Numbered from the stretch's first letter, positions 1 to 9,400 are shown. The stretch is DNA of 39,218 nt from Pleurocapsales cyanobacterium LEGE 10410 (GCA_015207195.1 JADEXJ010000048.1:1-39218); one strand, 5' to 3'. Made by a program: numbers and translations. Notes: generated by a model not told the origin, from the letters alone.

Positions 1-385
1 GTTCTCTTCCCAACTGTAATAAAGTATCAAACCCCAGGGCAGTATTTGCCCCAGAAATTAAGCTTCCTGCCACCCCTGCTAACGCCTCAGCGATCGCAAA
101 TTCAGTAAAAGAAGTTCCCAGACAATAAATTAACCAGCTGGCGATCCAAACTCCGCTACCTACTACTAAACAGGTTTTTCTTCCCCAGAGATCTGCTAGG
201 TATCCCGACGGCACCTCTAAGATTAAAATTGATAAAGATAAGATGGTTTTTAATAGAACTATTTGCTCTAAATTAAGTCCGTGACTTTCATAAAATAAAA
301 CAATAGTAGGTATCGGAAACCAAGCAAACGCTAGTCCTCGCAGAATGTATAATTTTGCTAAATTTGAGGCAATAGGTTGTTTCAA
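1..385 (-). CDS. MFS transporter, N-terminal part (runs off window)
   Basis: Reading the reverse strand from 385 gives an open frame of about 128 codons that continues past base 1. It begins KQPIASNLAKLYILRG and shows alternating hydrophobic helices. GYLADLWGRK near residues 61-70 fits the loop 2-3 signature (motif A, GxxxDxxGRR/K) of the major facilitator superfamily, so this is the first third of a secondary transporter in the cytoplasmic membrane. No ATG is available: the frame is closed by a TAG about 40 bases upstream, and TTG at 385-383 is the only plausible start. The substrate cannot be told from this part. The gene lies in the same direction as ureE and about 90 bases downstream of it, so co-transcription with the urease genes is possible but unproven. 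Confidence 0.75.
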   Translation of the reverse strand, partial: MKQPIASNLAKLYILRGLAFAWFPIPTIVLFYESHGLNLEQIVLLKTILSLSILILEVPSGYLADLWGRKTCLVVGSGVWIASWLIYCLGTSFTEFAIAEALAGVAGSLISGANTALGFDTLLQLGRE

Positions 386-474
386 GTATTTTTTGTTAGT
401 TTTTGGTTGCTAAATATAGCCAGTGGAGGTTGGTGTATTCAACTTAATATTTCAATCTTGATTGACTTCTTTTT

Positions 475-969
475 CTAATGATTATGAGACAAAGAATTAA
501 ATTGTTGATCGCCAGTTTGTTTTTGATAGTTGATTTGCAAGCCAGGAATATTCAAGGTATGAATCAACTTTTCTATAGTTGCTTTATCTGTAACCAACTT
601 GACATATATTTTATTGTCCTGGAGCGTAATTGGATAATGATGATTGCCCAAAACATGACCTAGATAAACTAATTTTGTAGGAGAAACATCTGCTTCTAAT
701 AAAGACAGGTCTAAAACTAATAGTTCCTGTTGTTGCAGCTGAATTAAGAGTATCTTTCCTGAATTAGTTCTAAATATATCTCCCGACTGTAGGGCGCAAT
801 CGCGACTTTTAATAATGCCAACAGCTACACCAGAATCTGTATGAGCATGAATTCTTCCTTTCTGGCGATCGCTTGGATTTAATGTTACTTCTAAACAATT
901 GTTAACAAGCTCAGTTAAATCAGAATTATGATTGATATTTCCTAAATATACTTGCGCTATTTCTGTCAT
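475..969 (-). CDS. ureE: Urease accessory protein UreE (nickel chaperone)
   Basis: Cytoplasmic metallochaperone that carries Ni2+ to the UreD-F-G/apo-urease complex. The 164-residue protein has the UreE layout: an N-terminal beta domain (residues 1-75), then the metal-binding domain with GNHH at 108-111. This corresponds to the family's GNRH motif, so His111 is the likely dimer-interface nickel ligand and His110 replaces the usual Arg. The tail ends SHNH, a short version of the His-rich C-terminus seen in other UreE proteins. It starts 5 bases after the ureD stop on the same strand, so the two are surely co-transcribed. Family assignment is firm; nickel-binding stoichiometry is inference. Confidence 0.93.
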   Translation of the reverse strand: MTEIAQVYLGNINHNSDLTELVNNCLEVTLNPSDRQKGRIHAHTDSGVAVGIIKSRDCALQSGDIFRTNSGKILLIQLQQQELLVLDLSLLEADVSPTKLVYLGHVLGNHHYPITLQDNKIYVKLVTDKATIEKLIHTLNIPGLQINYQKQTGDQQFNSLSHNH

Positions 970-974
970 CTTAA

Positions 975-1826
975 TTATTTAGCAATATAGGGTAAAGATG
1001 ATTGATTAGTTATGGCTCGAATGCAGTTGAGAGCGTAGGTAAAATATTTTTTCACCTCAATGGTTTTTGCAGCCAAGGTACGAATTAGAACGCCATTGTT
1101 ACTGGGTAAAATTGTTACCGCTACTTCAATATTGTTGTCCCTAGTTGATTTGATATCTTCTAGTCGAGCAGTTAGTAGATTGAGATCGGTATTTGGCAAT
1201 ACGGCGATCGCATTTCCGATAATAGGTTGAGATGTAAACAGCCGATTATGTTTAAATAGGTTTTGAGTTCCTGTAAGACGCATGGCATCAACAAATAATA
1301 ATTTACCTGTTAAATCTGTAACCTGTAGGCGATTAAAATAGTAATTGAAATTATAATATTCTTGTCTAGCTAGTCTACCTGGTAAGATAATTTCACTTAA
1401 GAATAGTTTGGCGGTAGGATGAAGCTTAATTAGGGTATTTTGTTCTAAAAGCGAGTTTTTATAGAGTATGATCGGTTCTGGAACTAATTCTAAACTGGCA
1501 TTAGCATCAACTACAATCTGATAGTTAACTGTTGCCTGGGTACCATCTGCCATAGGATGCACTTTGGTTGCAGCCTGATCTGTCAAATACAAACTATTGT
1601 TAGCTGCTAGCTGTAAAGATATATTCAACTCATCTCCTGCTAGTAAGCCAGGTGAGGTATTAATTAAATAACAATAGGCTCGATGAGAACTTGCTCCCTC
1701 GAAACGAAATATGGGGGATAAACGCAGGGGATAGCTGGTGTAACAATGCTGGGAGACTGTTTGGTTAGCTAGATTGCATTGCAGTTTTAACTCCAGACTA
1801 TTTTGATATTTAATACTTGTTTCCAT
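975..1826 (-). CDS. ureD: Urease accessory protein UreD (UreH)
   Basis: Scaffold protein that binds apo-urease first and recruits UreF and UreG during nickel insertion. The 283-residue length is usual. Recognisable UreD segments include LSPIFRFEGASSHRAYCYLINTSPG's GD-containing continuation (LLAGDELNISL), DQAATKVHPM near residues 83-92, and the PGRLARQE/FNYYFNR stretch near 148-167. It lies 36 bases downstream of ureG and 5 bases upstream of ureE on the same strand. In many bacteria ureD is the first gene of the cluster; here it follows ureG, so the order has been rearranged. UreF, its normal partner, is not encoded in this window. Confidence 0.93.
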   Translation of the reverse strand: METSIKYQNSLELKLQCNLANQTVSQHCYTSYPLRLSPIFRFEGASSHRAYCYLINTSPGLLAGDELNISLQLAANNSLYLTDQAATKVHPMADGTQATVNYQIVVDANASLELVPEPIILYKNSLLEQNTLIKLHPTAKLFLSEIILPGRLARQEYYNFNYYFNRLQVTDLTGKLLFVDAMRLTGTQNLFKHNRLFTSQPIIGNAIAVLPNTDLNLLTARLEDIKSTRDNNIEVAVTILPSNNGVLIRTLAAKTIEVKKYFTYALNCIRAITNQSSLPYIAK

Positions 1827-1862
1827 TACCGAATTTTAACTTGAGGGCGAACGGTTGTTCGC

Positions 1863-2483
1863 TCATACCTGGAACAAAACTGTTTCTAAAATAAAATCTT
1901 TAACTCGCTCCAAACCTGTTCCCGTCTTGCAGTTAGTATAGGCAATCGGTTTTTCCCGTCGATGCTTGGGTGCTTGTTGACGAATCAAATCCAAGTCTGC
2001 ACCTACATAGGGCGCGAGATCGATCTTATTAATCACCACGAGATCCGCCTGAACAAAACCGGGGCCATTTTTACGGGGAATATCATCTCCTGCACCCACG
2101 TCAATCACAAAGATATAAGAATCTACTAGATCGTAACTAAAAGTAGAGGCAAGGTTGTCACCACCACTTTCAATAAAGATCAAATCCAACTGAGGATAAA
2201 GTAACTCTAAATCTTTGACCGCCAATAAATTCATCGTCGGATCTTCGCGTATAGCCGTATGGGGACAGCTGCCAGTTTCTACTCCAATAATTCTTTCTGG
2301 TGCCAGAAATCCTTTACTCTTCAAGCGGTCTGCATCTTCCGTGGTCAATAGGTCGTTAGTGACGATGGCGACTTCAATGTCTTGCTGAGCCAGCATCGGG
2401 ACTAAACACTCTAGTAACGCGGTTTTTCCGCTACCTACAGGACCTCCTATTCCTAGTCTGGCAATAGATTTATTGTTTGTCAT
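1863..2483 (-). CDS. ureG: Urease accessory GTPase UreG
   Basis: SIMIBI-class GTPase that couples GTP hydrolysis to nickel delivery into urease. The sequence shows the P-loop GGPVGSGKT (13-21), the nickel-binding Cys-Pro-His motif (73-75), ESGGDN (105-110) and the guanine-specificity motif NKID (152-155). All key residues are present and the 206-residue length is normal. The start is the third of three ATGs spaced exactly 7 bases apart (2497, 2490, 2483). Only the third opens the UreG frame, and a five-codon mini-ORF from the first ATG ends in a TGA overlapping the real ATG. There is no Shine-Dalgarno sequence because the leader is made of heptamer repeats. Confidence 0.97.
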   Translation of the reverse strand: MTNNKSIARLGIGGPVGSGKTALLECLVPMLAQQDIEVAIVTNDLLTTEDADRLKSKGFLAPERIIGVETGSCPHTAIREDPTMNLLAVKDLELLYPQLDLIFIESGGDNLASTFSYDLVDSYIFVIDVGAGDDIPRKNGPGFVQADLVVINKIDLAPYVGADLDLIRQQAPKHRREKPIAYTNCKTGTGLERVKDFILETVLFQV

Positions 2484-2519
2484 TTGTCATTTGTCATTTG
2501 TTGTTAGTTGTTAGTTGTT
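2480..2519. repeat. Two short heptamer repeat runs (TTGTCAT and TTGTTAG)
   Basis: On the forward strand TTGTCAT-type units repeat three times at about 2477-2497, followed directly by two to three TTGTTAG-type units at about 2500-2518. They form the leader of ureG on the reverse strand, and the start codon of ureG lies inside the first run. Short tandem heptamers of this kind are a known class of repeat in cyanobacterial genomes. They are too short and lack spacers to be a CRISPR array. Confidence 0.9.
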
Positions 2520-2533
2520 GGTCAACCAAACTC

Positions 2534-2617
2534 CCTACTTCCTACTTCCTACTTCCTACTTCCTACTTCCTACTTCCTACTTCCTACTTCCTACTCCCTA
2601 CTTCCTACTTCCTACTC
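2534..2617. repeat. Tandem heptamer repeat, 12 units of CCTACTT
   Basis: Twelve consecutive 7-base units fill this stretch. Ten are exact CCTACTT; units starting at 2590 and 2611 read CCTACTC. The array ends exactly at the base before the ureB stop codon (2618-2620 on the reverse strand), so it lies in the ureB-ureG intergenic space. The forward-strand reading frame through it (repeated PTSYFLL) is only a by-product, because 3 x 7 bases encode a 7-residue repeat. Confidence 0.97.
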
Positions 2618-2923
2618 TCAAACTTCACCTTCAACCAAGCCGTTAAAGCCATAGATCTCTCTAGTACCAGCGATCGCTACTAACTCAACTGTTTTTTGAT
2701 CTCCTGGTTCAAACCTAACTGCCGTACCTGCGGGAATATTTAGGCGCATTCCCTTGGTCGCTTCGCGGTCAAACTGAAGTGCCGAATTGACTTCATAAAA
2801 ATGAAAGTGAGAACCAATTTGAATTGGGCGATCGCCTGTATTAGCAACCTCGATCTCTAAGGTTTCTTTACCAGCATTTAATTCAATTGTTCCCGACTGG
2901 GTAATTATTTCACCTGGAATCAT
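2618..2923 (-). CDS. ureB: Urease beta subunit UreB
   Basis: Structural beta chain of urease (urea + water to ammonia and carbamate), which packs with UreA and the catalytic UreC in the cytoplasm. The 101 residues begin [16 protein letters not shown] and contain the conserved [19 protein letters not shown] segment and the [16 protein letters not shown] block, both diagnostic of UreB. The start is the ATG at 2923, 32 bases after the ureA stop. The stop codon directly touches a 12-unit heptamer array, and the catalytic subunit gene ureC, which usually follows, is missing here. Confidence 0.97.
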   Translation of the reverse strand: MIPGEIITQSGTIELNAGKETLEIEVANTGDRPIQIGSHFHFYEVNSALQFDREATKGMRLNIPAGTAVRFEPGDQKTVELVAIAGTREIYGFNGLVEGEV

Positions 2924-2955
2924 GGTTTGATTGATAGTTAGTAGTTTTGTATTGC

Positions 2956-3258
2956 TTACCTAATTGGATTATGAACTGTGACAAGTTTGGTACCGTCGGG
3001 AAAGGTAGCTTCTACCTGTACCTCATCGATCATTTCAGGAATACCTTCCATTACCTCATCTCGACCGAGGATCGTTGTTCCATAACTCATTAACTCTGCT
3101 ACTGGTCGTCCTTCTCTGGCACCTTCTAAAATAGCAGCAGAAATATAAGCTACTGCTTCAGGATAATTTAATTTCAAGCCTTTATTTTTACGTCTTTCAG
3201 CAAGCAAACCTACGGTAAAAATAGTCAACTTATCTTGTTCTTGGGGTGATAGCTGCAT
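2956..3258 (-). CDS. ureA: Urease gamma subunit UreA
   Basis: Small structural chain of urease. The 100-residue protein starts [11 protein letters not shown] and carries the conserved blocks [26 protein letters not shown] and [14 protein letters not shown] of UreA; the length is exactly typical. It is the first gene of the reverse-strand cluster, so the promoter should lie in the 125 bases shared with the divergent symporter gene at 3384. Without ureC in the window, the trimer's active site must be encoded elsewhere in the genome. Confidence 0.97.
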   Translation of the reverse strand: MQLSPQEQDKLTIFTVGLLAERRKNKGLKLNYPEAVAYISAAILEGAREGRPVAELMSYGTTILGRDEVMEGIPEMIDEVQVEATFPDGTKLVTVHNPIR

Positions 3259-3383
3259 TTTTATTTTGCCTAATAAATAGGATTAGTTTAATATCCTACA
3301 GTCAGAAGCTGTTTAAAGATTTAATTCCTAATATTTTAATCATAGTTGAATTTTCCAGATCCACTAGTTAAAGATTAAACGTT

Positions 3384-4802
3384 ATGTTTGACCAAATAGC
3401 GATCGCCATCAGCTTTATTCTGTTCCTGTTGTTGTTTACAGGAGTAGGAATATATTCCGCATCGCGCAAACAAAATACCACCGCCGACTATTTACTAGCC
3501 AGTCGCAGCGTCAACCCTTGGCTGACAGGCTTATCAGCCTTTGCCACAGCCCATAGTGGAGGAATGTTCATCAGCACTATTGGCTGGACATATCAAGTGG
3601 GAATCTCTTCGGTGTGGCTGTTAGTAGGCTGGTTTTTAGGTGATTATCTAAGCTGGTTTTTTATTCACCAACCCCTGCGAATTATCTCGGAAGAAACCGA
3701 ATCGGAAACTATTGGCGAATTTCTGGCTCAAAAGTCCGAAGGCTATAGCGCGATCGCTGCGGTTTCAGCACTGATTACTATCGCCTTTTTGGGTGCTTAT
3801 GCTGCTGCACAGTTGTTGGCGGGAAGCAAAGCACTGCACGTTATTTTTGGTTGGAACTATAGCTGGGGGATTATCTTGGGGACGGTTATTGTGGTTACCT
3901 ACTGTTTTTCTGGTGGGATTCGCGCCTCTATTTGGACTGATGCCCTACAGTCGGTGTTGATGATGATTGCCATGCTGATGCTGTTGATTGTTGCTATAAC
4001 AGCCTGTGACGGTCTAGGAGGACTTTGGCAACAGCTAGGCGAGATTGATCCAACCTTAATCGATCCCATTCCTCAAGGATTGCAGTATGGCTTCGGGCTA
4101 TTTATGCTCAGTTGGCTGGTAGCTGGGGTGGGAGTAGTCGGTCAACCTCACATTATGATTCGGGCGATGGTGCTTGATGATGCGTCAAAAATGGGCATAA
4201 CTCGCAATATATATGCCATTTCTTACGTCGTGTTTTCTACTGCTGCGGTTTTGGTTGGTTTGAGTGCGAGAGTACTATTACCAGGATTAATCGACGGTGG
4301 CGATCCCGAATTAGCCCTACCTCAAATGGCGATCGCCCTCCTACCTGCCATCTTAGTAGGGGTTATTTTGGCAGGAATCTTTGCTGCGGTCGTCTCTACT
4401 GCCGACTCCCAGATTCTCTCTTGTTCTGCTGCTTTAACTCAAGATTTGTTTCCAGGGATGGCGCATTCTTATAAATTGGTTAAAGTAGGGACTTTAATCG
4501 TCGCAGCAATTATTCTGGCGATCGCTTTAGCCAGCGATAAGAATATGTTTGCCTTGGGAGTATTTGCTTGGTCGGCTTTGGCTTCTGGTTTAGGACCTAT
4601 TTTGATCCTGCGGGTGTGGCAATTTCCTGTCAGGGCAACCGTGGGCGTAATCATGATGCTGGCTGGTTTGGCTACTGCTGCTATCTGGAATGGAGTGCTT
4701 CAGCTTTCGGGTTCGATCTATGAAGTGCTGCCAGGAATGCTAGTAGGGTTTCTAGTTTATGGTATCGCCCGTATATTTGATTCTCAGTCGTTTAAAGAAT
4801 AA
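3384..4802 (+). CDS. Sodium:solute symporter (SSS family, PutP-like)
   Basis: Integral membrane Na+/substrate symporter of 472 residues with about 13 hydrophobic segments. Family hallmarks are the TTADYLLASRSVNPWLTG segment after the first helix (residues ~33-50), FSGGIRASIWTDALQ in the middle helices, GQPHIMIRAM near residue 253, and the late STADSQIL helix. These most resemble the proline symporter PutP branch, though a broader amino-acid or organic-acid range is possible. It is transcribed away from ureA across 125 bases. A nitrogen-related solute fits that context, but the PutP-like signature argues against a dedicated urea carrier of the DUR3 type. Substrate is inference only. Confidence 0.85.
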   Translation: MFDQIAIAISFILFLLLFTGVGIYSASRKQNTTADYLLASRSVNPWLTGLSAFATAHSGGMFISTIGWTYQVGISSVWLLVGWFLGDYLSWFFIHQPLRIISEETESETIGEFLAQKSEGYSAIAAVSALITIAFLGAYAAAQLLAGSKALHVIFGWNYSWGIILGTVIVVTYCFSGGIRASIWTDALQSVLMMIAMLMLLIVAITACDGLGGLWQQLGEIDPTLIDPIPQGLQYGFGLFMLSWLVAGVGVVGQPHIMIRAMVLDDASKMGITRNIYAISYVVFSTAAVLVGLSARVLLPGLIDGGDPELALPQMAIALLPAILVGVILAGIFAAVVSTADSQILSCSAALTQDLFPGMAHSYKLVKVGTLIVAAIILAIALASDKNMFALGVFAWSALASGLGPILILRVWQFPVRATVGVIMMLAGLATAAIWNGVLQLSGSIYEVLPGMLVGFLVYGIARIFDSQSFKE

Positions 4803-4905
4803 ATCATGCCCCCGTCGCACTCATAGCAGGTTTCTATTTCTTAGCTGTCTTTTGATAGGCACAATTACTGCTTTAATTAAGAAAAGATTAAATAAAGACT
4901 TTTAG

Positions 4906-5835
4906 ATGCAACAAGAAGCAGATCGAGATAAAGAGCAACAGAAAATATCTCAATTGGGATCAAATTTATCTCAGTTTCATCCTACATCGGTCGAAGATGC
5001 AGAACTAACTACGAACTCAAATATCTTACAGTCAGAAATAATCTCTAACCCTTTTCTCAGACAGTACATTTTATTGGGGTATGCTGCCAAAGGAGTTGTT
5101 TATTTTTTAATCGGCATCTTAGCGATCGAAGCTGTAATCTTACCAGAACGTAAAGCAGCAGGAACTTATAAAGCTCTCAAGCATCTATCGGGACAGCCCT
5201 TGGGCAGCGTTATTTTATGCCTTTTGGCAGTCGGTATCTTAGGTTATGTCCTACGTCGGCTACTTCAGGCAATAGTCTATCCAGGGCATTCTCAGGGTTT
5301 TAGTCCTCAAGGCATATTGCAGCGGTCTGGCTATATTCTAAGTAGCTTGAGCTATGCAGGGGTCGCTTATTCTGCTTTAAGTATTGTTTTACATTTGGGA
5401 AAATACAACGACCATATTAAAGATGCAGTAGAAAAATTATTCGAGCAGCCTATTGCTGGAGAAGGAATAGTTTTCATCGCGGGAATTGGCGTTACTGGTG
5501 TCGGAATCGGATATCTTTACGGTGCCTATACAGGTTCATATATCAGTCAATTTACTTCTTCTGAGATCGATCCCCGATTAGAATACTGTGCTAGGTGGAT
5601 GGGCAAGATTGGTATAGCTGCTAGGGGTATCGCTTTTATCATAACTGGTATTTGTCTGGTTATCTCTTCCTTGGTATCTAATTCTGACATAGCGGGAGGA
5701 CTGCAAAACGCCTTTCAGGTCTTGGCAGCGCAACCGTTGGGATGGTTGTGGTTAGGGTTAATAGGTAGCGGTTTTATTGCTTACGGTTTGTATATGTTTG
5801 TTGCTTCTAGATATCGGCTTTATGCCATTAGATAA
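4906..5835 (+). CDS. DUF1206 membrane protein
   Basis: The 309-residue protein has a polar N-terminal tail of about 55 residues, then six membrane segments arranged as three repeats of a two-helix unit. Each repeat opens with a similar phrase: LLGYAAKGVVYFLIGILA, ILSSLSYAGVAYSALSIV, and MGKIGIAARGIAFIITGIC. It continues with a Gln/Pro-rich turn before the second helix (SGQPLGSVIL, EQPIAGEGIV, AAQPLGWLWL). This three-fold repeat is the DUF1206 pattern. No biochemical function is known for the family. It lies 103 bases downstream of the symporter in the same direction and may be read through from it. Confidence 0.85.
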   Translation: MQQEADRDKEQQKISQLGSNLSQFHPTSVEDAELTTNSNILQSEIISNPFLRQYILLGYAAKGVVYFLIGILAIEAVILPERKAAGTYKALKHLSGQPLGSVILCLLAVGILGYVLRRLLQAIVYPGHSQGFSPQGILQRSGYILSSLSYAGVAYSALSIVLHLGKYNDHIKDAVEKLFEQPIAGEGIVFIAGIGVTGVGIGYLYGAYTGSYISQFTSSEIDPRLEYCARWMGKIGIAARGIAFIITGICLVISSLVSNSDIAGGLQNAFQVLAAQPLGWLWLGLIGSGFIAYGLYMFVASRYRLYAIR

Positions 5836-5896
5836 AGTAGTTTAACTGGGCGATCGCTTGAAAAGTTCGTTATGATTTGTGCAAGGAGTCTCAGGT

Positions 5897-6103
5897 ATGG
5901 CAAAACTAAAATCTAAACCATGCGATCGCTGTAACAATTTAGTAGATCTTCGCTACCGCATTCAATATGAATCAGACGGAGACTGGGTGATGGTCTGCCC
6001 TGGCTGTTGGTCGCAGGTCAGCCAGGATAACCCCCACTATCGATATGGCGGTACTTGGAAAGCCAAGAAAAAATCGCCTGCTAAGAATCAAGCCCAGTCT
6101 TAG
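5897..6103 (+). CDS. Small zinc-ribbon-like protein with two CxxC motifs
   Basis: A 68-residue basic protein with CDRC (residues 9-12) and CPGC (near 39-42), spaced as in a small zinc ribbon, followed by a Lys-rich tail. The start at ATG 5897 is chosen over an in-frame GTG at 5879 because AAGGAG at 5883-5888 gives a spacing of 8 bases. It is probably a structural zinc protein binding nucleic acid or another protein. I cannot assign a specific role; small proteins of this type recur in cyanobacteria. Confidence 0.7.
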   Translation: MAKLKSKPCDRCNNLVDLRYRIQYESDGDWVMVCPGCWSQVSQDNPHYRYGGTWKAKKKSPAKNQAQS

Positions 6104-6113
6104 TAACAGAAAC

Positions 6114-6398
6114 TCAGCCAAATTTATAATGTTTTTTGACTGCGCGGTTAATCTTCCAAGTACAGGACATGCCCGCAGGAAAAGTAACCAAATCTCCTTG
6201 ACCCATCATTACTGGTTCACCACCATCGGGAGTCACCACCACCTCACCTGCCAAAAAATAGCAGGTTTCTGTTTCGTCATAAGTCCAGGGAAATTCAGAG
6301 ATTTCTTGTTCCCAAATCGACCAATCGAACACGCCAAGCTGGTTGAATTGTTCTTCACTCGGTTGAGTAACGTCAATAGCTGCAATCTTGGAACTCAT
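6114..6398 (-). CDS. Cupin domain protein (DUF861 type)
   Basis: Single-domain cupin of about 94 residues. It contains FDWSIWEQEISEFPWTYDETETCYFLAGEVVVTPDGG and then GQGDLVTFPAGMSCTWKI, the two cupin motifs in the short form seen in DUF861/EutQ/ureidoglycine-related cupins. The E-T-CYF and FPAG residues are typical; the usual motif 1 histidines are not present, so metal-dependent catalysis is uncertain. A longer frame begins at 6440, but ATG 6398 (MSSKIAAIDV) matches the usual family length. It converges with the zinc-ribbon gene, whose stop is only 10 bases away. Function unknown. Confidence 0.75.
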   Translation of the reverse strand: MSSKIAAIDVTQPSEEQFNQLGVFDWSIWEQEISEFPWTYDETETCYFLAGEVVVTPDGGEPVMMGQGDLVTFPAGMSCTWKINRAVKKHYKFG

Positions 6399-6556
6399 GG
6401 TTATTAATCGGTAGATGATACTAGAATTATTATTAGACATAATATGATATTCAAGTCCTTCAATAGGTAATTTAGGACTCAGATGTTAATAGTATTAGCC
6501 TTGCTATACTGAGCATCATCAATTATCAAATTTAACAACCCTAATTTAGCTAAAAT

Positions 6557-9322
6557 ATGCAGCCTACCGATCAAAGTAAGTTTACTGAACAAGCCTGGGA
6601 TGCGATCGTAAAATCCCAAGAAGTCGCCAAATTATTTCAGAATCAGAACTTAGAGGTAGAGCATTTGATTTTGGCAGCCCTGCAACAAGAGGGATTAGCA
6701 AAAACTATTTTTGATAAGGCTAATATTGACTCGATGCGTCTACAGCAGCAGTTAGAGATGTTCACTAAGCGTCAGCCAAGAATTGGCTCGTCTCAACTGT
6801 ATTTAGGACCTAGCCTAGACAGAATGTTAGACCGTGCGGAAGCTTGTCGCCTCAGTTGGTCGGATAATTTTATTTCCATCGAGCATATTCTGATGGGGTT
6901 TGCCGAAGACGCTCGCATCGGCAAAAAAACTTTACGCAGCTTTAATCTCGATCCTCAAGATTTAGAACAGATAATCAAATCAGTTCGAGGTTCACAAAAA
7001 GTAACCAAGCAAAACCAAGAGGAACAGTATCAGGCATTAGAAAAATACGGGCAAGATCTGACCGAGCGGGCAAAAACGGGTAAATTAGACCCTGTAATCG
7101 GACGCGATGAAGAGATCAGAAGGGTAATTCAGGTGCTGAGTCGGCGTTCCAAAAACAATCCCGTACTTATTGGTGAACCTGGAGTTGGTAAAACAGCGAT
7201 CGCCGAAGGATTAGCTCAACGGATTGTTAACGGCGATGTTCCCGAATCTCTCAAAGATCGTCAGTTGATTTCTCTCGATATGGGTAGCCTGATTGCAGGG
7301 GCAAAATATCGCGGAGAGTTTGAAGAACGTTTACGGGCAGTATTAAAAGAAGTAACCGAATCTAGCGGACAGATAGTTTTATTCATCGATGAAGTGCATA
7401 CTGTAGTCGGGGCGGGGGCAAGAGAAGGTTCAGGCTCAATGGATGCAGGTAACTTACTCAAGCCTATGTTGGCGCGAGGAGAATTACGCTGTATTGGGGC
7501 AACTACCCTCGATGAATATCGCAAAAACATCGAAAAAGATCCAGCCCTAGAAAGGCGTTTTCAGCAGGTATACGTCAAGCAACCGAGCGTTGAGGATACG
7601 ATTTCGATTCTACGGGGGTTAAAGGAAAGATATGAGGTACACCACGGAGTAACGATTACCGACTCTGCCCTAGTAGCAGCAGCTACCCTATCGCAACGCT
7701 ACATCACAGATCGCTTCCTACCCGATAAGGCGATCGACCTGATCGACGAAGCAGCAGCCAAATTAAAAATGGAGATCACTTCTAAACCAAGCGAATTGGA
7801 AGATATCGATCGCCGTATTATGCAGCTAGAGATGGAAAAGGTCTCGCTGACAGGTGAAAGCCAGCGTCCTGGGATGACCACCATCGATCGGGCAGCCAGA
7901 GAAAGATTGAGTAAAATTGAAGCGGAAATTGAAACCCTCAAGGGCAAACAGGGTGGATTATCTGCTCAATGGCAGTCGGAAAAAGGCTTGCTAGACGAAA
8001 TTAACGCCCTCAAAGAAGAAGAGGAAAAAATCCGCCTTCAGTTAGATCGAGCAGAAAGAGACTACGACCATGAAACAGCTGCTCAGTTAAAGTATGGCAG
8101 GCTAGAAAAACTACAGCGGGAATTAGAAGCCAAAGAAGCCAAACTCATCGATATCCAGTCTGAGGGAACAACCCTACTAAGAGAGCAGGTTGCTGAATCT
8201 GATATTGCTGAAATTGTTGCCAACTGGACGGGAGTACCAGTCAACCGCCTCCTTGAATCTGAAAGACAAAAACTACTCCAGCTAGAAGGACACCTGCATC
8301 AAAGAGTTATCGGTCAGCAAGAACCAGTTGCAGCAGTGGCAGCAGCAATACGTATGGCAAGGGCGGGAATGAACGACCCAGGTAGACCTATTGGTTCATT
8401 CCTGTTTATGGGTCCCACTGGAGTCGGTAAAACCGAATTAGCCAGAGCCTTAGCAGCATTTTTGTTTGATAGCGAAGATGCCATGGTGCGGATCGATATG
8501 TCTGAATATATGGAGAAACATGCGGTATCTCGTTTGGTGGGTGCGCCTCCAGGATATATCGGTTTTGAAGAGGGGGGACAGTTAACCGAAGCAGTTCGCC
8601 GTCGTCCCTATTGTGTAGTGCTTTTAGATGAAGTTGAAAAAGCCCACAAGGATGTATTTAATATTTTGTTGCAGGTACTCGATGATGGTAGGATTACTGA
8701 CTCTCAAGGACGGGTAGTAGATTTTCGCAACGCTATTATTGTCATGACCAGTAACATCGGTAGCGAACATATTCTTGATGTCAAAGGAGAAGACAAAGAT
8801 TACGAAGAAATTTATAAGCGAGTCAACAAAGCTCTCAGAAGTCATTTTCGTCCTGAATTTCTCAACCGTATTGACGACTTGATCATCTTCCATGGCTTAA
8901 AGAAAGCAGAATTAAAAGAAATCGTCGCGATTCAAATCGAAGGTATTCAACGCTTGCTGAAGGAACAAAAAATTACTATCGAACTGTCTCCCGCAGCCCA
9001 AGAACGCATTGTCACTATCGGTTATGACCCTGCTTATGGGGCGCGTCCCTTAAAAAGAGCAATTCGACGGGAAATACAAAATCCCATTGCGACAATGATC
9101 TTAGAGAATGCCTTTACCGCAGGAGACAAAATTGTAGTGGATTGCGTAGGCGAAAAGCTAACCTTTAACAAGGAAACTCCACCAATTATCATTGAAGCAG
9201 TTAAGCCCTTGGCATCTGCCAAATCTACAACCAAGCAGAAGACCAAAAAAGCTGCGGAAAACAGTAAACCATCCAAACCTAAGCCCGATGAGAAACCAGA
9301 AGTTGTCTCCTCCGAAACATAA
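6557..9322 (+). CDS. clpB: ATP-dependent disaggregase ClpB
   Basis: Hexameric AAA+ chaperone that threads aggregated proteins with DnaK/DnaJ help. Domains run in the normal order: Clp N-domain (1-145), AAA1 with Walker A GEPGVGKT (206-213) and Walker B VLFIDEVH, the coiled-coil middle domain (about 405-525), AAA2 with Walker A GPTGVGKT (619-626) and [10 protein letters not shown], and the D2-small domain. No ClpP-docking IGF loop is evident, as expected for ClpB. The 921 residues include a Lys/Pro/Ser-rich C-terminal tail of about 40 residues beyond the normal end. Cyanobacteria usually carry two ClpB paralogues; the N-terminus ([21 protein letters not shown]) looks like the ClpB2 type, but I would not insist. 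Confidence 0.95.
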   Translation: MQPTDQSKFTEQAWDAIVKSQEVAKLFQNQNLEVEHLILAALQQEGLAKTIFDKANIDSMRLQQQLEMFTKRQPRIGSSQLYLGPSLDRMLDRAEACRLSWSDNFISIEHILMGFAEDARIGKKTLRSFNLDPQDLEQIIKSVRGSQKVTKQNQEEQYQALEKYGQDLTERAKTGKLDPVIGRDEEIRRVIQVLSRRSKNNPVLIGEPGVGKTAIAEGLAQRIVNGDVPESLKDRQLISLDMGSLIAGAKYRGEFEERLRAVLKEVTESSGQIVLFIDEVHTVVGAGAREGSGSMDAGNLLKPMLARGELRCIGATTLDEYRKNIEKDPALERRFQQVYVKQPSVEDTISILRGLKERYEVHHGVTITDSALVAAATLSQRYITDRFLPDKAIDLIDEAAAKLKMEITSKPSELEDIDRRIMQLEMEKVSLTGESQRPGMTTIDRAARERLSKIEAEIETLKGKQGGLSAQWQSEKGLLDEINALKEEEEKIRLQLDRAERDYDHETAAQLKYGRLEKLQRELEAKEAKLIDIQSEGTTLLREQVAESDIAEIVANWTGVPVNRLLESERQKLLQLEGHLHQRVIGQQEPVAAVAAAIRMARAGMNDPGRPIGSFLFMGPTGVGKTELARALAAFLFDSEDAMVRIDMSEYMEKHAVSRLVGAPPGYIGFEEGGQLTEAVRRRPYCVVLLDEVEKAHKDVFNILLQVLDDGRITDSQGRVVDFRNAIIVMTSNIGSEHILDVKGEDKDYEEIYKRVNKALRSHFRPEFLNRIDDLIIFHGLKKAELKEIVAIQIEGIQRLLKEQKITIELSPAAQERIVTIGYDPAYGARPLKRAIRREIQNPIATMILENAFTAGDKIVVDCVGEKLTFNKETPPIIIEAVKPLASAKSTTKQKTKKAAENSKPSKPKPDEKPEVVSSET

Positions 9323-9400
9323 ATTTCATTTAGTCTGAGTTACTCAATCCTCCATATATTTAATGCAATTTTGCTGCTCATATCTATAGAAAAAACTGGT

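Noticed and set aside
2480-2617. Possible CRISPR array
   Set aside because: Units are 7 bases with no spacers; no cas gene in the window.
2477-2683. Forward ORF coding repeated PTSYFLL units
   Set aside because: It is only the heptamer array read as codons (21 bases give 7 residues), it overlaps the end of ureB antisense, and has no ribosome site.
6399-6440. N-terminal extension of the cupin protein from ATG 6440
   Set aside because: The extra 14 residues do not fit the family length, neither start has a Shine-Dalgarno, and the shorter form begins right before the conserved domain.
8624-8893. Reverse ORF of 89 residues inside clpB
   Set aside because: Lies fully antisense to the conserved AAA2 domain of clpB; no start signal, no family resemblance.
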